Shown: in pieces, positions 43,831 through 53,599 of the stretch
Numbering within the stretch: the stretch's first letter is position 1
Layout: every line of letters starts with the position of its first letter
Assembly: GCF_012273015.1 (NCBI RefSeq)
Contig: NZ_CP050954.1
Span: forward strand, 2,396,001-2,460,000
Reading direction: 5' to 3'
Source: Hymenobacter sp. BT18
GTDB taxonomy: Bacteria > Bacteroidota > Bacteroidia > Cytophagales > Hymenobacteraceae
DNA length: 64,000 nucleotides
Made by a program: the position numbers and the translations under genes
Notes under the pieces: model-generated
Seen by the model: the letters and a program-made list of their open reading frames with translations, nothing else
What the model was told of the DNA's origin: nothing
The model's database searches: none

Positions 43831-45822
43831 CTACGCCCGGCTGGCAACGGCGGCCCGGATGTCGGCGGGGGTGTCTTTGGGAATGGCGGCCAGCAGCTGG
43901 CGGGTGTACTCGTGCCGGGGGTTGGCGTAGACTTCGGCGGCGGGGCCACTTTCCACGATCTGCCCCTGGCGCATTACTAGTAGCCGGTCGCTCATGAAGC
44001 GGGCTACCGACAGGTCGTGGGTGATAAAGAGGTAGGTGATGCCGAACTCGCGCTTGAGGTCGTTGAGCAGGTTGAGCACCTGGGCCTGCACCGATACGTC
44101 GAGCGCCGACACGGACTCGTCGCAGATGATGCACTTGGGCTGCAGCGCCAGGGCGCGGGCAATGCAGATGCGCTGGCGCTGGCCCCCGCTGAACTCGTGG
44201 GGATAGCGCAGGTAGTGCTCCTCCTTCAGGCCCACGGTGCGCAGCAGTTCCAGCACCCGGGCTTTCTGCTCCTGCTTGGTGCCGCCCACACCATGCACGC
44301 GCATAGGCTCCAGAATGGCCTCGCCTACGGTCATCATCGGGTTGAGGGCCGCGTAGGGGTCTTGAAACACCATCTGAAACTCCCGGCGGCGGCGGCGCAG
44401 CTGTTCGGCCGGCAGCTTGGCCAGGTCTACGCCTTCAAACAGAATGCTGCCCGAAGTCGGCTCCACCAGCCGCAGAATGGTGCGGCCCAAGGTGGTCTTG
44501 CCGCATCCCGACTCCCCTACCAGCCCTACTGTCTCGCCCGGATAAATATCGAAGCTTACTCCATCCACGGCCCGCACAAACTCCGGCTTGCGGTTGAAGA
44601 AGCCTTTGCGAATGGGAAAATGGACGTTGAGGTTTTGGATGCTTAAAAGGGGGCCTTGGGGGCTTGGGGGCTTGGGGGCTTGGTTAGTCGATACCTTGCT
44701 GGAAGTAGAACCGGAAGCTGTTTCGGCAGTAGGGGCTGGCAACAAAGTTTCTAGTCCGGCTTCCAGCGGCAACAGCTGACCCGATTCCAGCCCAGGAGCA
44801 TTTTCTAATCCAAAAGCATGGTCTTCGAAGCGTGAAACAGCATGTTCCACGGGAAACGTTTTGGCGGTGTCAGGGCCATTTTGAGAGGCTGCGGCTGAGC
44901 TATCAGCTGGGTAGCCCTCAGCTACTTGCGCCGCCGTGGTTTCAGTGCTAATGAAGCTACCATCGGCGGTTTCCTGCATGAAATCGGCCACTACGGGAAG
45001 TTTTTTGCGCCCCACCGAAAGTTTTGGGCGGCAGGCCAGCAGTCCTTTGGTGTAGGGATGCTGGGGATTGGTGAAGATGTCGAGCACGGGCCCCTGCTCT
45101 ACCACCCGGCCCCGGTACATAACCAGGATGCGGTCGGCTATTTCGGCTACTACGCCCAGGTCGTGGGTGATGAAGATGACGGCGGTGTGGTGCTGGCGGC
45201 GCAGGTCGTCGATGAGGCGGAGCATGCGGGCCTGCACCGTCACGTCAAGGGCCGTGGTAGGCTCGTCGGCAATGAGGATGGCGGGGTTACAGGCCATAGC
45301 CATGGCTATCATCACGCGCTGCTTCTGGCCACCGCTGATTTCGTGCGGGTAGCTTTTGAAGATCTTCTCCGGGCGCGGGAGCTGGGCCATGGTAAACAGC
45401 TCCACGGTGCGGGCCTCGGCCTCCTTTTCCGTGAGCGGGGTGTGCAGGCGCAGGGCCTCCACCACCTGGTGCCCGCAGGTATACACCGGGTTCAGGGACG
45501 TCATTGGCTCCTGAAATATCATGCCGATGTCGTTGCCGCGGACCTTCTGGAGCTGCTCCTCGGGTAGTTTCAGTAGGTCTACTTCCCCCAGCGCCTCACT
45601 CTGAAACCGAGCCACGCCGCTCACAATCTGGCCGGGCGGTAGCGGAATCAGCCCCATCAAAGCCAACGACGTTACCGATTTGCCCGAGCCCGATTCGCCC
45701 ACAATGGCCAGCGTTTCGCCCCGCCGCAGGTCAAAGGAAATATCCGCCACGGCTCGCGTGTTGCCGCGGTGGCTCTGAAAATCGATGGTGAGGTTGCGGA
45801 CGGAAAGCAGGGGCTGAGACAT
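43831..45822 (-). CDS. Fused two-domain Opp/Dpp-type ABC transporter ATPase
   Basis: A 663-residue protein with two complete ATPase domains in tandem, of the oligopeptide/dipeptide (DppD-DppF, GsiA-like) type. Domain 1 has [16 protein letters not shown] and [20 protein letters not shown]; domain 2 has [11 protein letters not shown] and [19 protein letters not shown]. The linker of about 110 residues between them carries an 8-bp tandem repeat in the DNA (44655-44683). The start at 45822 is chosen because the upstream frame is a translated palindromic repeat. No permease or binding-protein gene is adjacent. Confidence 0.93.
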   Translation of the reverse strand: MSQPLLSVRNLTIDFQSHRGNTRAVADISFDLRRGETLAIVGESGSGKSVTSLALMGLIPLPPGQIVSGVARFQSEALGEVDLLKLPEEQLQKVRGNDIGMIFQEPMTSLNPVYTCGHQVVEALRLHTPLTEKEAEARTVELFTMAQLPRPEKIFKSYPHEISGGQKQRVMIAMAMACNPAILIADEPTTALDVTVQARMLRLIDDLRRQHHTAVIFITHDLGVVAEIADRILVMYRGRVVEQGPVLDIFTNPQHPYTKGLLACRPKLSVGRKKLPVVADFMQETADGSFISTETTAAQVAEGYPADSSAAASQNGPDTAKTFPVEHAVSRFEDHAFGLENAPGLESGQLLPLEAGLETLLPAPTAETASGSTSSKVSTNQAPKPPSPQGPLLSIQNLNVHFPIRKGFFNRKPEFVRAVDGVSFDIYPGETVGLVGESGCGKTTLGRTILRLVEPTSGSILFEGVDLAKLPAEQLRRRRREFQMVFQDPYAALNPMMTVGEAILEPMRVHGVGGTKQEQKARVLELLRTVGLKEEHYLRYPHEFSGGQRQRICIARALALQPKCIICDESVSALDVSVQAQVLNLLNDLKREFGITYLFITHDLSVARFMSDRLLVMRQGQIVESGPAAEVYANPRHEYTRQLLAAIPKDTPADIRAAVASRA
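44655..44683. repeat. 8-bp tandem repeat CTTGGGGG, about 3.6 copies
   Basis: Three full units (44655-44662, 44663-44670, 44671-44678) and a partial one lie inside the fused ATPase gene, at about residue 380-390. The unit is not a multiple of three. Confidence 0.85.
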
Positions 45823-45868
45823 AGCAGATAGACAGACAAGTATGTAAAGATACACTACACTTCCTCCT

Positions 45869-45965
45869 GTCATCCTGAGCGCAACGAAGGACCTTTTCAC
45901 GCGTGAACAACGCCGTCCAGTTGCTATCAAGGCACAATAAGGTCCTTCGCTGCGCTCAGGATAAC
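45869..45965. repeat. Dispersed palindromic element, arms of 27 bp
   Basis: The arm 45869-45895 (core GTCATCCTGAGCGCAACGAA) and its inverse at 45939-45965 differ at two bases. It lies directly upstream of the ABC ATPase start. Confidence 0.85.
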
Positions 45966-45982
45966 AGGTAAAATAGTAAGCA

Positions 45983-46016
45983 AAAAGGCCCGCTAGAGCT
46001 ATCCAGCGGGCCTTTT
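45983..46016 (-). terminator. Terminator of lspA
   Basis: A perfect 12-bp stem, AAAAGGCCCGCT with AGCGGGCCTTTT, just past the lspA stop. Confidence 0.85.
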
Positions 46017-46035
46017 ACCAGGTAGTCAAACGGAC

Positions 46036-46692
46036 CTATCGTACATCAGTAGCCCCGGCATCGTGGCGGGCTTGGGCGGCGGCTACGTCGTCGGCGGCCA
46101 GCGGGTGGCTGTCATCCTGCTGGCTGAAAAACTTGCTTTGAAAGAGCAGAATGCAGGCCACGCCCACGAAGATGGCCGAATCGGCAATGTTGAAAATAGG
46201 CCACAGCGACAGATGCGTGCCGCCCACCAGCGGCCAGGAAGCGGGTAGGAAGCCTTCGTAGATGTCCACGTACAACATGTCGATTACCTGCCCATGAAAC
46301 CACGGTGTAGGGGCATTAAACGGCGCATTGTTGTAGAGGATGCCGTAGAAGATAGAATCGATGACGTTGCCCAAAGCGCCGCCCAAAATCATGGCTACGC
46401 ACACCAGCAGGCCTTTAGGCGCCTGCTGTTTCCAGAGGCGGTAGATGTAGTAGGCAATGCCCGTTACGGCCACCAGACGGAAGCTGGTCAGCAGGATCTT
46501 GCCGTAGGGCGGCGGCAATTCTACCCCGAAGGCCATGCCTGGGTTCAGCGTGTAGTGCAGCTTGAACCAGTCGCCGAGCAGCGGGATTTCGCCCGCCACC
46601 CCCAGGGGCATGTAGCGGTGCACAGCCCACTTCGACAGCTGATCAATGACGATGACCAGCAGCGCCACGAGGTAGTATTTCCAGTATTTCAT
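46036..46692 (-). CDS. lspA: Lipoprotein signal peptidase (signal peptidase II)
   Basis: A 218-residue four-helix protease that cleaves prolipoproteins after lipidation. The two catalytic aspartates are in GNVIDSIFYG (Asp112) and FNIADSAIF (Asp171), and the conserved NPGMAFG segment (residues 50-56) is present. A longer C-terminal polar tail follows. The start at 46692 (MKYWKYYLVALL) gives the first membrane helix. It lies downstream of ileS with a 255-base gap that contains a hairpin. Confidence 0.95.
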   Translation of the reverse strand: MKYWKYYLVALLVIVIDQLSKWAVHRYMPLGVAGEIPLLGDWFKLHYTLNPGMAFGVELPPPYGKILLTSFRLVAVTGIAYYIYRLWKQQAPKGLLVCVAMILGGALGNVIDSIFYGILYNNAPFNAPTPWFHGQVIDMLYVDIYEGFLPASWPLVGGTHLSLWPIFNIADSAIFVGVACILLFQSKFFSQQDDSHPLAADDVAAAQARHDAGATDVR

Positions 46693-46905
46693 TCGGTAGA
46701 AGTGAGAGGTTAGAAGTGAGACTTCGCCCTGACGCTCTGTCAGACTCGGAACCTCTCCCCTCTCGTAGCACAAAGTGACGAAGAATTTTAGACTTTCCGG
46801 CCGGCGACACCTCACTCTGCTTCGGAGCCCCGGTATATATTTTTCGGGCCTTTTGTGCCCTTTTTAACTGATGCGGCGGCCTGCCAGAAAGCTTTGTGCG
46901 CCGGT

Positions 46906-46940
46906 GTGCCAACCGACCTTTTCACGGAATCGGTTGGCAC
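46906..46940 (-). terminator. Hairpin after ileS
   Basis: An 11-bp perfect stem, GTGCCAACCGA with TCGGTTGGCAC (46906-46916, 46930-46940), just past the ileS stop. No U tract, so termination is uncertain. Confidence 0.45.
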
Positions 46941-46947
46941 CTGACGC

Positions 46948-49900
46948 TTAGCTGTTTGCGACTTCCAGCTGCACGGGCACGTTGTACTCGTCGAATTCGA
47001 GCACCGAGCCACCGCTGATTTCCGGGGCGAAATTCAGGGCCAGCGCCTGCACTTCTTCCCGGATATAGTCGCCGAACGACTGCACGGCGGCTTCCAGCTC
47101 GGGCTGCTGCTGCAGCGTCACGCGGATTTTGTCCTGCACTTCCAGGCCGCTGTCTTTGCGCAGGTTCTGGAGGCGGTTCACCAACTCGCGGGCCACACCT
47201 TCCTGGCGCAGCTCGTCGGTCAAAGTCACATCGAGGGCCACGGTGAGGGGGCCGTCGGTGGCTACCAACCAGCCGGGCAAGTCCTGGGTGCGGATTTCCA
47301 CGTCGTCGGGGACCAGGGTGTAGGCTTCCCCTTCGATTTCCACCGCCAGCTGGCCAGTCTTTTCGAGGGTGCTGATTTCCTCGGCCGTCATCTGCTGAAT
47401 GCGGGCTCCTACGGCTTTCAGCTTGGCCCCGTACTGCTGGCCAAGGCGCTTGAAGTTGGGCTTCACCGACTTCACGAGCACCCCGCTGGTATCGTCGAGG
47501 AACTCCACGTGCTTCACGTTTACCTCGGCACAGATCAGGTCTTCTACTTTGCCTACCTGCTCCCGGGTGGTGTCGTTGAACACTGGCACCAGAATGCGCT
47601 GCAATGGCTGGCGCACCTTCAGCACCGACTTCTTGCGCATGGAGTGCGTGAGGGAAGAAATGCGCTGGGCTAGCTCCATCCGCTCTTCCAGGGCTTTGTC
47701 GATGCGGCTTTCATCGGCCTGCACCAGCAGCGTGAGGTGCACCGATTCGGGGGCCAGGGGCGTATTCTTAGCCACTGCCTCCTCGCGCATGCCGTCCGTC
47801 ATGTTTTTGTAGAGCCACTCGGCGAAGAAGGGCGCAATGGGGGCCATGAGCTGGGCCACCACCACTAGGCATTCCTGCAGGGTTTCGTAGGCCGCCTTCT
47901 TATCAGCGGTCAGCTCCCCCTTCCAGAAACGGCGACGCGAGAGGCGCACGTGCCAGTTGGAAAGCTGGTCGGTGACGAAGTCCTGGATGGCGCGGGCCGC
48001 CTTGGTGGGGTCGTAGCCATCATAGTAGCCGCGCACTTCGAGGATAAGCGACTGGAGCTTGCTCAGAATCCAGCGGTCCAGCTCGCTCAGCTCGGCGTGC
48101 GGCACCCGGTCGAACTCACGGGCCTGGAAGCCGTCGAGGTTGGCGTAGAGGGCGTAGAACGAGTACGTGTTGAAGAGCGTGCCGAAGAAGCGGCGCTGCA
48201 CCTCCGTGATGCCGTTCAGGTCGAATTTGAGGTTGTCCCAGGGCTGGGCGTTGGCAATCATGTACCAGCGCGTGGCGTCGGGGCCGAACTGGCTGATGGT
48301 CGTGAACGGGTCGATGGCGTTGCCGAGGCGCTTGCTCATCTTGTTGCCGTTCTTGTCGAGCACTAGGCCATTGGCCATTACATTTTTGTAGGCCACCGAG
48401 TCCTCCAGCATCACCGCCAGGGCGTGCAGGGTGAAGAACCAGCCCCGGGTTTGGTCCACGCCTTCGGCAATGAAATCAGCGGGGAAATTCTTCTCGAACT
48501 GCGCCTTGTTTTCCAGCGGATAGTGCCACTGGGCATAGGGCATGGCGCCGCTGTCGAACCACACGTCGATGAGGTCGGTTTCGCGGTACATGGGCTGGCC
48601 GCTGGGCGACACGAGGAACACATCATCCACGTAGGGACGGTGCAAATCCTTCATTTCCCCGGTAGCAATGGGGTTGTGCGTCATCACCTCGGCGGCTACA
48701 GCCTTGTCGATTTCGGCGCTCAACTCGGCAATAGAGCCGATGCAGATTTCCTCCGTGCCATCCTGGGTGCGCCAAATGGGCAGCGGCGTGCCCCAGTAGC
48801 GGGAGCGGCTCAAGTTCCAGTCGACCAGGTTTTCCAGCCAGTTGCCGAAGCGGCCGGTGCCAGTGGTAACAGGTTGCCAGTTGATGGTCTTGTTGAGCTC
48901 GATGAGCCGGTCCTTCACCGCCGTGGTCTTGATAAACCAGGAGTCGAGCGGGTAGTACAGCACGGGCTTATCGGTGCGCCAGCAGTGCGGGTAGGTGTGC
49001 TCGTACTTCTCTACTTTGAAGGCCGTGCCGTCGCCTTTCATGCGGATGGCAATGCTTTCGTCGAGGGTTTTGTAGTCGGCTCCGCTCTGGTCGTGGCCAT
49101 CGTAGTTTTTCACCCAGCGCCCGCCGAATTCGCCCATCTGGGTTACGTAGCGGCCGGTGCGGTCTACCACAGGGCCGATTTTTCCCTGGTCGTCGGTTAC
49201 CAGCAGCGCGGGAATGTCATTCTGCTGGGCCACGCGGAAGTCATCGGCGCCAAACGTGGGCGAGATGTGCACGATGCCCGTACCGTCTTCGGTGGTCACG
49301 AAGTCGCCGGGAATTACGCGGAAGGCGCGTTCCTCTCCTTCAAACGCCGGGAAGCCTTTATCCTGCCCGAACAGCCGCTCGTAATTGATGCCCACGAGGT
49401 CAACCCCGGTGAATTCGGCTTCTATTTCCCAAGGAATCTGCCTTTCTAGACTTCCCCAATCTGAGTACGTTGGCAGAATAGGCTTGCCATTTTCAGTAAA
49501 TTCAGAGAAGTAGCTCTTTAACCTCGCTTTCGCTAAAACGACCCGGATATACTGTTTGGTGTAAGGATTAATAGTGCGTACAAGAACGTAAGGAATGTTC
49601 TTGCCAACAGCCAAAGCAGTGTTGGCTGGTAGTGTCCAAGGTGTTGTAGTCCAAGCCAGAATGAATACGTCAGTATTCTCGATTAACCAAGATGGACCAC
49701 CAAACAGCTTCTCCGACTTCTCGTCCCGCTTTACCTTGAACTGGGCCACGATGGTCGTGTCCTTCACGTCGCGGTAGGTGCCGGGCTGGTTGAGCTCGTG
49801 TGACGACAGGCCGGTGCCGGCGGCCGGGGAGTAGGGCTGGATGGTGTAACCTTTGTAGAGGTAGCCTTTGTCGTAGAGCTTCTTGAGCAGGGCCCAGCAG

Positions 49901-50376
49901 CTTTCGATGTACTCGGGTTCGAAGGTGATGTAGGGGTCATCGAGGTCCACCCAATAGCCCATTTTCTCGGTGAGGTCGTCCCACTGGGCCTTGAAGCGCA
50001 TCACGGTTTCGCGGCAGCGCTGGTTGTATTCCTCGATGCTGATTTTCTTGCCGATATCCTCCTTGGTGATGCCCAGCTCCTTCTCCACCTGCAGCTCAAT
50101 GGGCAGGCCATGGGTATCCCAGCCGCCTTTGCGGTTTACTTGCTTGCCCAACAGCGTCTGGTAGCGGCAGAAGATGTCCTTCACCGTCCGGGCCATCACG
50201 TGGTGGATGCCGGGGGCGCCGTTGGCCGAGGGCGGGCCCTCATAGAACACGAAGGTGGGCTGCCCTTCGCGGGAGCTCACGCTTTTCTCAAAGATGCCGT
50301 TCTGCTTCCACCACGCCAGGATATCGGTACCAACCTGGCCATAGTTGAGCGGCTGCTTGTATTCGGGGTAGTTCAT
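46948..50376 (-). CDS. ileS: Isoleucine--tRNA ligase
   Basis: A 1142-residue class Ia synthetase of the type shared by Bacteroidota and eukaryotes. The HIGH-region is FYEGPPSANGAPGIHH, WDTHGLPIE follows, editing-domain residues TTPWTLPAN occur near residue 240 and KMSKRLGNAIDPF near residue 679. C-terminal anticodon part is complete. The start at 50376 (MNYPEYKQPLN) was chosen; the frame is open 18 codons further but there it reads through a palindromic repeat. Bases 49400-49710, coding for part of the editing domain, are distinctly AT-rich. Confidence 0.96.
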   Translation of the reverse strand: MNYPEYKQPLNYGQVGTDILAWWKQNGIFEKSVSSREGQPTFVFYEGPPSANGAPGIHHVMARTVKDIFCRYQTLLGKQVNRKGGWDTHGLPIELQVEKELGITKEDIGKKISIEEYNQRCRETVMRFKAQWDDLTEKMGYWVDLDDPYITFEPEYIESCWALLKKLYDKGYLYKGYTIQPYSPAAGTGLSSHELNQPGTYRDVKDTTIVAQFKVKRDEKSEKLFGGPSWLIENTDVFILAWTTTPWTLPANTALAVGKNIPYVLVRTINPYTKQYIRVVLAKARLKSYFSEFTENGKPILPTYSDWGSLERQIPWEIEAEFTGVDLVGINYERLFGQDKGFPAFEGEERAFRVIPGDFVTTEDGTGIVHISPTFGADDFRVAQQNDIPALLVTDDQGKIGPVVDRTGRYVTQMGEFGGRWVKNYDGHDQSGADYKTLDESIAIRMKGDGTAFKVEKYEHTYPHCWRTDKPVLYYPLDSWFIKTTAVKDRLIELNKTINWQPVTTGTGRFGNWLENLVDWNLSRSRYWGTPLPIWRTQDGTEEICIGSIAELSAEIDKAVAAEVMTHNPIATGEMKDLHRPYVDDVFLVSPSGQPMYRETDLIDVWFDSGAMPYAQWHYPLENKAQFEKNFPADFIAEGVDQTRGWFFTLHALAVMLEDSVAYKNVMANGLVLDKNGNKMSKRLGNAIDPFTTISQFGPDATRWYMIANAQPWDNLKFDLNGITEVQRRFFGTLFNTYSFYALYANLDGFQAREFDRVPHAELSELDRWILSKLQSLILEVRGYYDGYDPTKAARAIQDFVTDQLSNWHVRLSRRRFWKGELTADKKAAYETLQECLVVVAQLMAPIAPFFAEWLYKNMTDGMREEAVAKNTPLAPESVHLTLLVQADESRIDKALEERMELAQRISSLTHSMRKKSVLKVRQPLQRILVPVFNDTTREQVGKVEDLICAEVNVKHVEFLDDTSGVLVKSVKPNFKRLGQQYGAKLKAVGARIQQMTAEEISTLEKTGQLAVEIEGEAYTLVPDDVEIRTQDLPGWLVATDGPLTVALDVTLTDELRQEGVARELVNRLQNLRKDSGLEVQDKIRVTLQQQPELEAAVQSFGDYIREEVQALALNFAPEISGGSVLEFDEYNVPVQLEVANS

Positions 50377-50401
50377 TATGGGAGTGCGTTGTATCAGGAC
50401 A

Positions 50402-50427
50402 TCATGCTGAGCGAAGTCGAAGCATGA
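50402..50427. repeat. Short dispersed palindromic element
   Basis: TCATGCTGAGCGAAGTCGAA then GCATGA: the ends TCATGCT and AGCATGA pair. Shares its core with the larger elements at 43710 and 45869. It sits right before ileS. Confidence 0.75.
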
Positions 50428-50442
50428 CAATTAACAATGAGT

Positions 50443-52881
50443 TTAGCTGTCCAGCTTGGGCTGTACCTGCATACGACCTAGGTTGAGCTCTAGGTCGTCG
50501 TCTTCCTCGTGGTAGTTGTCGTCGTAATGCTTGATGCCTGACTGGTTGATCGTGTCTTCATCGGCCCCGTGCTCGAAGGTGACGAGCAGGCAGGGCAGCA
50601 GTATCAGGTTGGAGAAGTTGGTAATCAGCAGGGAGGCCGACATGAGCAGGCCCAGGGCCTTGGTACCGCCAAACTCGGAGAAGGCAAACACCGAGAAGCC
50701 CAGGAACAGCACAATGCTGGTGTAGATCATGCTGGTGCCCGCCTCGCTGAGCGTGGTGCTGATGGCGGCCTTCACCCGGCGCCCGTTCACGGCCATTTCC
50801 TGGCGAAACTTGGCCAGCAGATGGATGGAGTTGTCGCCATCAATGCCCAGGGCTATGCTGAAGATCAGGGCCGTGCTGGGCTTGAGCGGGATGCCGAAGT
50901 AGCCCATAATACCACCCGTGAGCAGCAGGGTGAAGAAGTTGGGCAGCAAGGTGAAGAATACCGCCCGAATGCTGCGGAACAGAATCAGCACTACCAGGCC
51001 CACCAGCACAAAGGCTATAACAAGGCTTTCCTTGAGCGTACCGATGAGGTACTCATTGCCTTTGGTGAACAGGATAGTAGTGCCCGTGAGCTTTACCTCC
51101 ATGCCCGTGCCCTTGAAGATGCGGTTGATTTCGGGCTTGATGCGGTTGTTAATGAGCGTATCGAGGTTCTGGGACCCGATATCGGCAATCTTAAGGCTGA
51201 TGCGGGCTTCCTGGCCGGTGCTGTCGGTGAAGGAGCGCAGCAGCTTGTTGGTGAGCTGCCCCTCGGCTCCTTTCACCGACTGGGAGCGGGCCAAGTAGCT
51301 AAGCACGAAGTTTTTCTCGTCGTTGTCGGGCAGGCGGTAGTAGCTGGGGTCCCCGTTGTAGAACGACTGCGTGGCAGCCTTCAGAAACGTGACGATGCTG
51401 ACGGGCGTGGTCAGCACCGGCTGGGTGCGCAGAAACTTCTCCAGGCGGTCAATCTTCTCCAGGTTTTTCAGCTTCAGAATGCCGCGCTTCTTGCCCGTAT
51501 TCACCACCAGTTCCAGGGGCATCACGCCGTTGAAGTGCTGCTCGAAGAACTTCAGATCGGAGTTCACCGACGAGTCCTTGGGCAGGTCATCCACCATGTA
51601 CGACACCGATTTTACCTTGGTAACGCCCACGGCAGCCAGCACCGAAAAGACCAGGGCCGCCAGATAGACCGTGCGGCGGCGCTCCAGCACCAGGTAGTCG
51701 AAGAACTCCAGCAGCTTGGTAAGCGGCTTGGCTTCCAGGTGCTCCAGCTGCTTGGGCGTGGGGGGCGCCAGAATGGTAAACACAATCGGCATCAGAATAA
51801 ACGACACCGCAAAGGCCACGAAAATGTTGATGGTGGCTACCGCCCCAAACTGAAACAGAATGGCAATGTTGGTAAAGCAGAACACCACGAAGCCAATGGC
51901 CGTGGTGGTATTGTTCATGAGCGTGACCAGCCCGATTTTGCGCACAACCCGCGTCATGGCCAGCACCTGGTTGCCGGATTTGCGGTAGTCGTAGTGGTAA
52001 CGACTTAGCAAATAGGTGCAGTTGGGAATGCCGATGACGATGATGATGCTCGGAATCAGGCCCGTAAGAAGATTAATCTTATAGCCCAGCAGCACCATAG
52101 AGCCCACGCACCACACCACCACCATCAGCACAATGAGCAGGGGAAACACCACTGCCGACCACGTGCGGAAGAACATGAGCAGGGTGAGGGCCATCATCAC
52201 GATGGTGAGGCCCACGAACAGCTTCATTTCCGAGGCTACTTTGGTAGTCATGGTGGCCCGCACGTAGGGCAGGCCGGCGTAGTGCATCTTGATGCTCGTC
52301 TTCTGCTGGAACCGCTCGGCATGGCCCAGAATTTCCTTCATCACCGCCTCCCGACGCGAGGAGTTCAGGTACTTGGGGTCCATGGTGAGGGCCAGCAGCG
52401 TAGCCCCGGTTGTGGGCGAAATCAGCTGGCCTTTGTAGAACTCCTGGGAGTTGACGACCCGCATCAGCGAGTCGAGTTCCAGCTGCGTCTGGGGAAAGCG
52501 CCGGAAGATGGGCACCGCCCGGAACGTCTGGGTGGTGGTGTCCTTCACTAGGCGCGGCAGGCGCGTCACGCCCAGAATGCCGTTTACGCCCTCCACCTTG
52601 CTGAGCGTATCGGTCAGGAGCCGCAGCTCGTTGAAGTTGCCCAGCTGATACACGGAGCTATCCTGCATGCCCAGCACCAGCACGTTGCCGTCTTCCCCAA
52701 ACCGCTGCTTGAAGCGCTGGAAGTACACCATGTCCGGGTCGTCGGGGCGCACTACCTGGGCAAAGTCGTAGGTCATTTCGACTTTGCGGGCCTGCCAGCC
52801 CATGAACACGGTAATAGCGGCCAGGAGCAGGACCAGAATCCGCCGGTTCTTGATAATAAAAAGGGCGAGTTTACTCCACAT
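50443..52881 (-). CDS. MMPL/RND-family exporter
   Basis: An 812-residue membrane protein with two repeats of the MMPL/SSD type: an anchor helix (ILVLLLAAITVFMGW), a large periplasmic loop (DFAQVVRPDDPDMVYF), then a cluster of helices (VGLTIVMMALTLLMFF, GLIPSIIIVIGIPNCTYLLSRYHYDYRKSG). The second half repeats the order with GLVVLILFRSIRAVFFTLLP and ALGIDGDNSIHLLAKF. Such proteins export lipids or hopanoids; no fusion-protein partner is adjacent. A promoter box TACCTTTG is 17 bases upstream. Confidence 0.88.
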   Translation of the reverse strand: MWSKLALFIIKNRRILVLLLAAITVFMGWQARKVEMTYDFAQVVRPDDPDMVYFQRFKQRFGEDGNVLVLGMQDSSVYQLGNFNELRLLTDTLSKVEGVNGILGVTRLPRLVKDTTTQTFRAVPIFRRFPQTQLELDSLMRVVNSQEFYKGQLISPTTGATLLALTMDPKYLNSSRREAVMKEILGHAERFQQKTSIKMHYAGLPYVRATMTTKVASEMKLFVGLTIVMMALTLLMFFRTWSAVVFPLLIVLMVVVWCVGSMVLLGYKINLLTGLIPSIIIVIGIPNCTYLLSRYHYDYRKSGNQVLAMTRVVRKIGLVTLMNNTTTAIGFVVFCFTNIAILFQFGAVATINIFVAFAVSFILMPIVFTILAPPTPKQLEHLEAKPLTKLLEFFDYLVLERRRTVYLAALVFSVLAAVGVTKVKSVSYMVDDLPKDSSVNSDLKFFEQHFNGVMPLELVVNTGKKRGILKLKNLEKIDRLEKFLRTQPVLTTPVSIVTFLKAATQSFYNGDPSYYRLPDNDEKNFVLSYLARSQSVKGAEGQLTNKLLRSFTDSTGQEARISLKIADIGSQNLDTLINNRIKPEINRIFKGTGMEVKLTGTTILFTKGNEYLIGTLKESLVIAFVLVGLVVLILFRSIRAVFFTLLPNFFTLLLTGGIMGYFGIPLKPSTALIFSIALGIDGDNSIHLLAKFRQEMAVNGRRVKAAISTTLSEAGTSMIYTSIVLFLGFSVFAFSEFGGTKALGLLMSASLLITNFSNLILLPCLLVTFEHGADEDTINQSGIKHYDDNYHEEDDDLELNLGRMQVQPKLDS

Positions 52882-52898
52882 AGGCCGCTAAAATGCAG

Positions 52899-52906
52899 CA
52901 AAGGTA
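52899..52906 (-). promoter_or_regulatory. Promoter -7 box of the MMPL exporter gene
   Basis: TACCTTTG (minus strand), exact TAnnTTTG, ends 17 bases before the start codon. Confidence 0.6.
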
Positions 52907-53103
52907 CGTAATGCCCGGCAGCCGGAAGAAGTTACCCGCGCACCAGAACCTTCAGGACAAAAAATAGTTGTATTCCTACGCGAAGGATTTCGCAAATTAT
53001 AGACAACTTTGTGTGCAACAGATTACGTAAAAGGCCAAATTTCAGAATATTAAGTGTGGTTTAATTTGCACTTTATTTAGTTCTGACTGGTTTTCACTCC
53101 GCC

Positions 53104-53502
53104 ATGACCCTGTACCAGACGCCGGAAGCGTCCCTCACCTACCATCCGGCCACCGAAACCCTGCACCTCAGCTACAACGCTACCCGGCTCTCGGTGTCGT
53201 TTGGCCAGGCCTACCAACGGGCCCTGGAGGAAATGCTGCAGAAAAACATCGGCAAGCTCTTGCTCGACCTCAAGCGCAATGCCCCGCCGACGGATGAGGA
53301 GGAACACATCCTGGCCCCGCTCATCAACGATATTCCGGCCACCTTCAACCGCCCCATCTTCATAGCCGCCGTGCTTTCTGAAGGCCAGTATCAATACCAG
53401 ATCGGCAACTACTCGGCCGGCACCACGCTGCCCCCGGAGCACGTAGAGTTCAACTACTTCACCTCCCGCCGTGAGGCCACCGCCTGGTTAGGCGACAATT
53501 AG
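53104..53502 (+). CDS. Conserved hypothetical 132-residue protein
   Basis: A soluble 132-residue protein (MTLYQTPEASLTYHPATETL) with alternating strands and helices (LLLDLKRNAPPTDEEE, AAVLSEGQYQYQIGNY). The fold hint resembles STAS/SpoIIAA-like domains: beta, helix AYQRALEEMLQKNIGKLLLDL, then a strand-loop. I do not recognise a family. An AT-rich 220-base region precedes it, and a strong terminator follows. Confidence 0.65.
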   Translation: MTLYQTPEASLTYHPATETLHLSYNATRLSVSFGQAYQRALEEMLQKNIGKLLLDLKRNAPPTDEEEHILAPLINDIPATFNRPIFIAAVLSEGQYQYQIGNYSAGTTLPPEHVEFNYFTSRREATAWLGDN

Positions 53503-53525
53503 CCAGCTCTCCTTTTTTACAGGTA

Positions 53526-53571
53526 CCACAAGAAAGCCCCTGGATGCGCGCACCCAGGGGCTTTCTTGTGG
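53526..53571. terminator. Bidirectional terminator before glyS
   Basis: A perfect 18-bp stem (CCACAAGAAAGCCCCTGG, 53526-53543, with 53554-53571) and a 10-base loop between convergent genes. Confidence 0.85.
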
Positions 53572-53599
53572 TCTTCCGTTCCGGCTCCGGTAGGACGCC

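Noticed and set aside
45823..45930. An N-terminal extension of the fused ATPase
   Set aside because: It is the translation of the palindromic repeat and upstream spacer (RSFVALRM-type text), typical of repeat read-through and not of the protein.
48424..49449. A 341-residue open frame on the plus strand
   Set aside because: Antisense to ileS; composition is that of a shadow frame.
50377..50430. An N-terminal extension of IleRS
   Set aside because: It reads through the dispersed palindrome (FDFAQHD-type text); the family start is at 50376.
50569..52008. A 479-residue open frame on the plus strand
   Set aside because: Antisense to the MMPL exporter; no motif and unusual His/Gln-rich composition.
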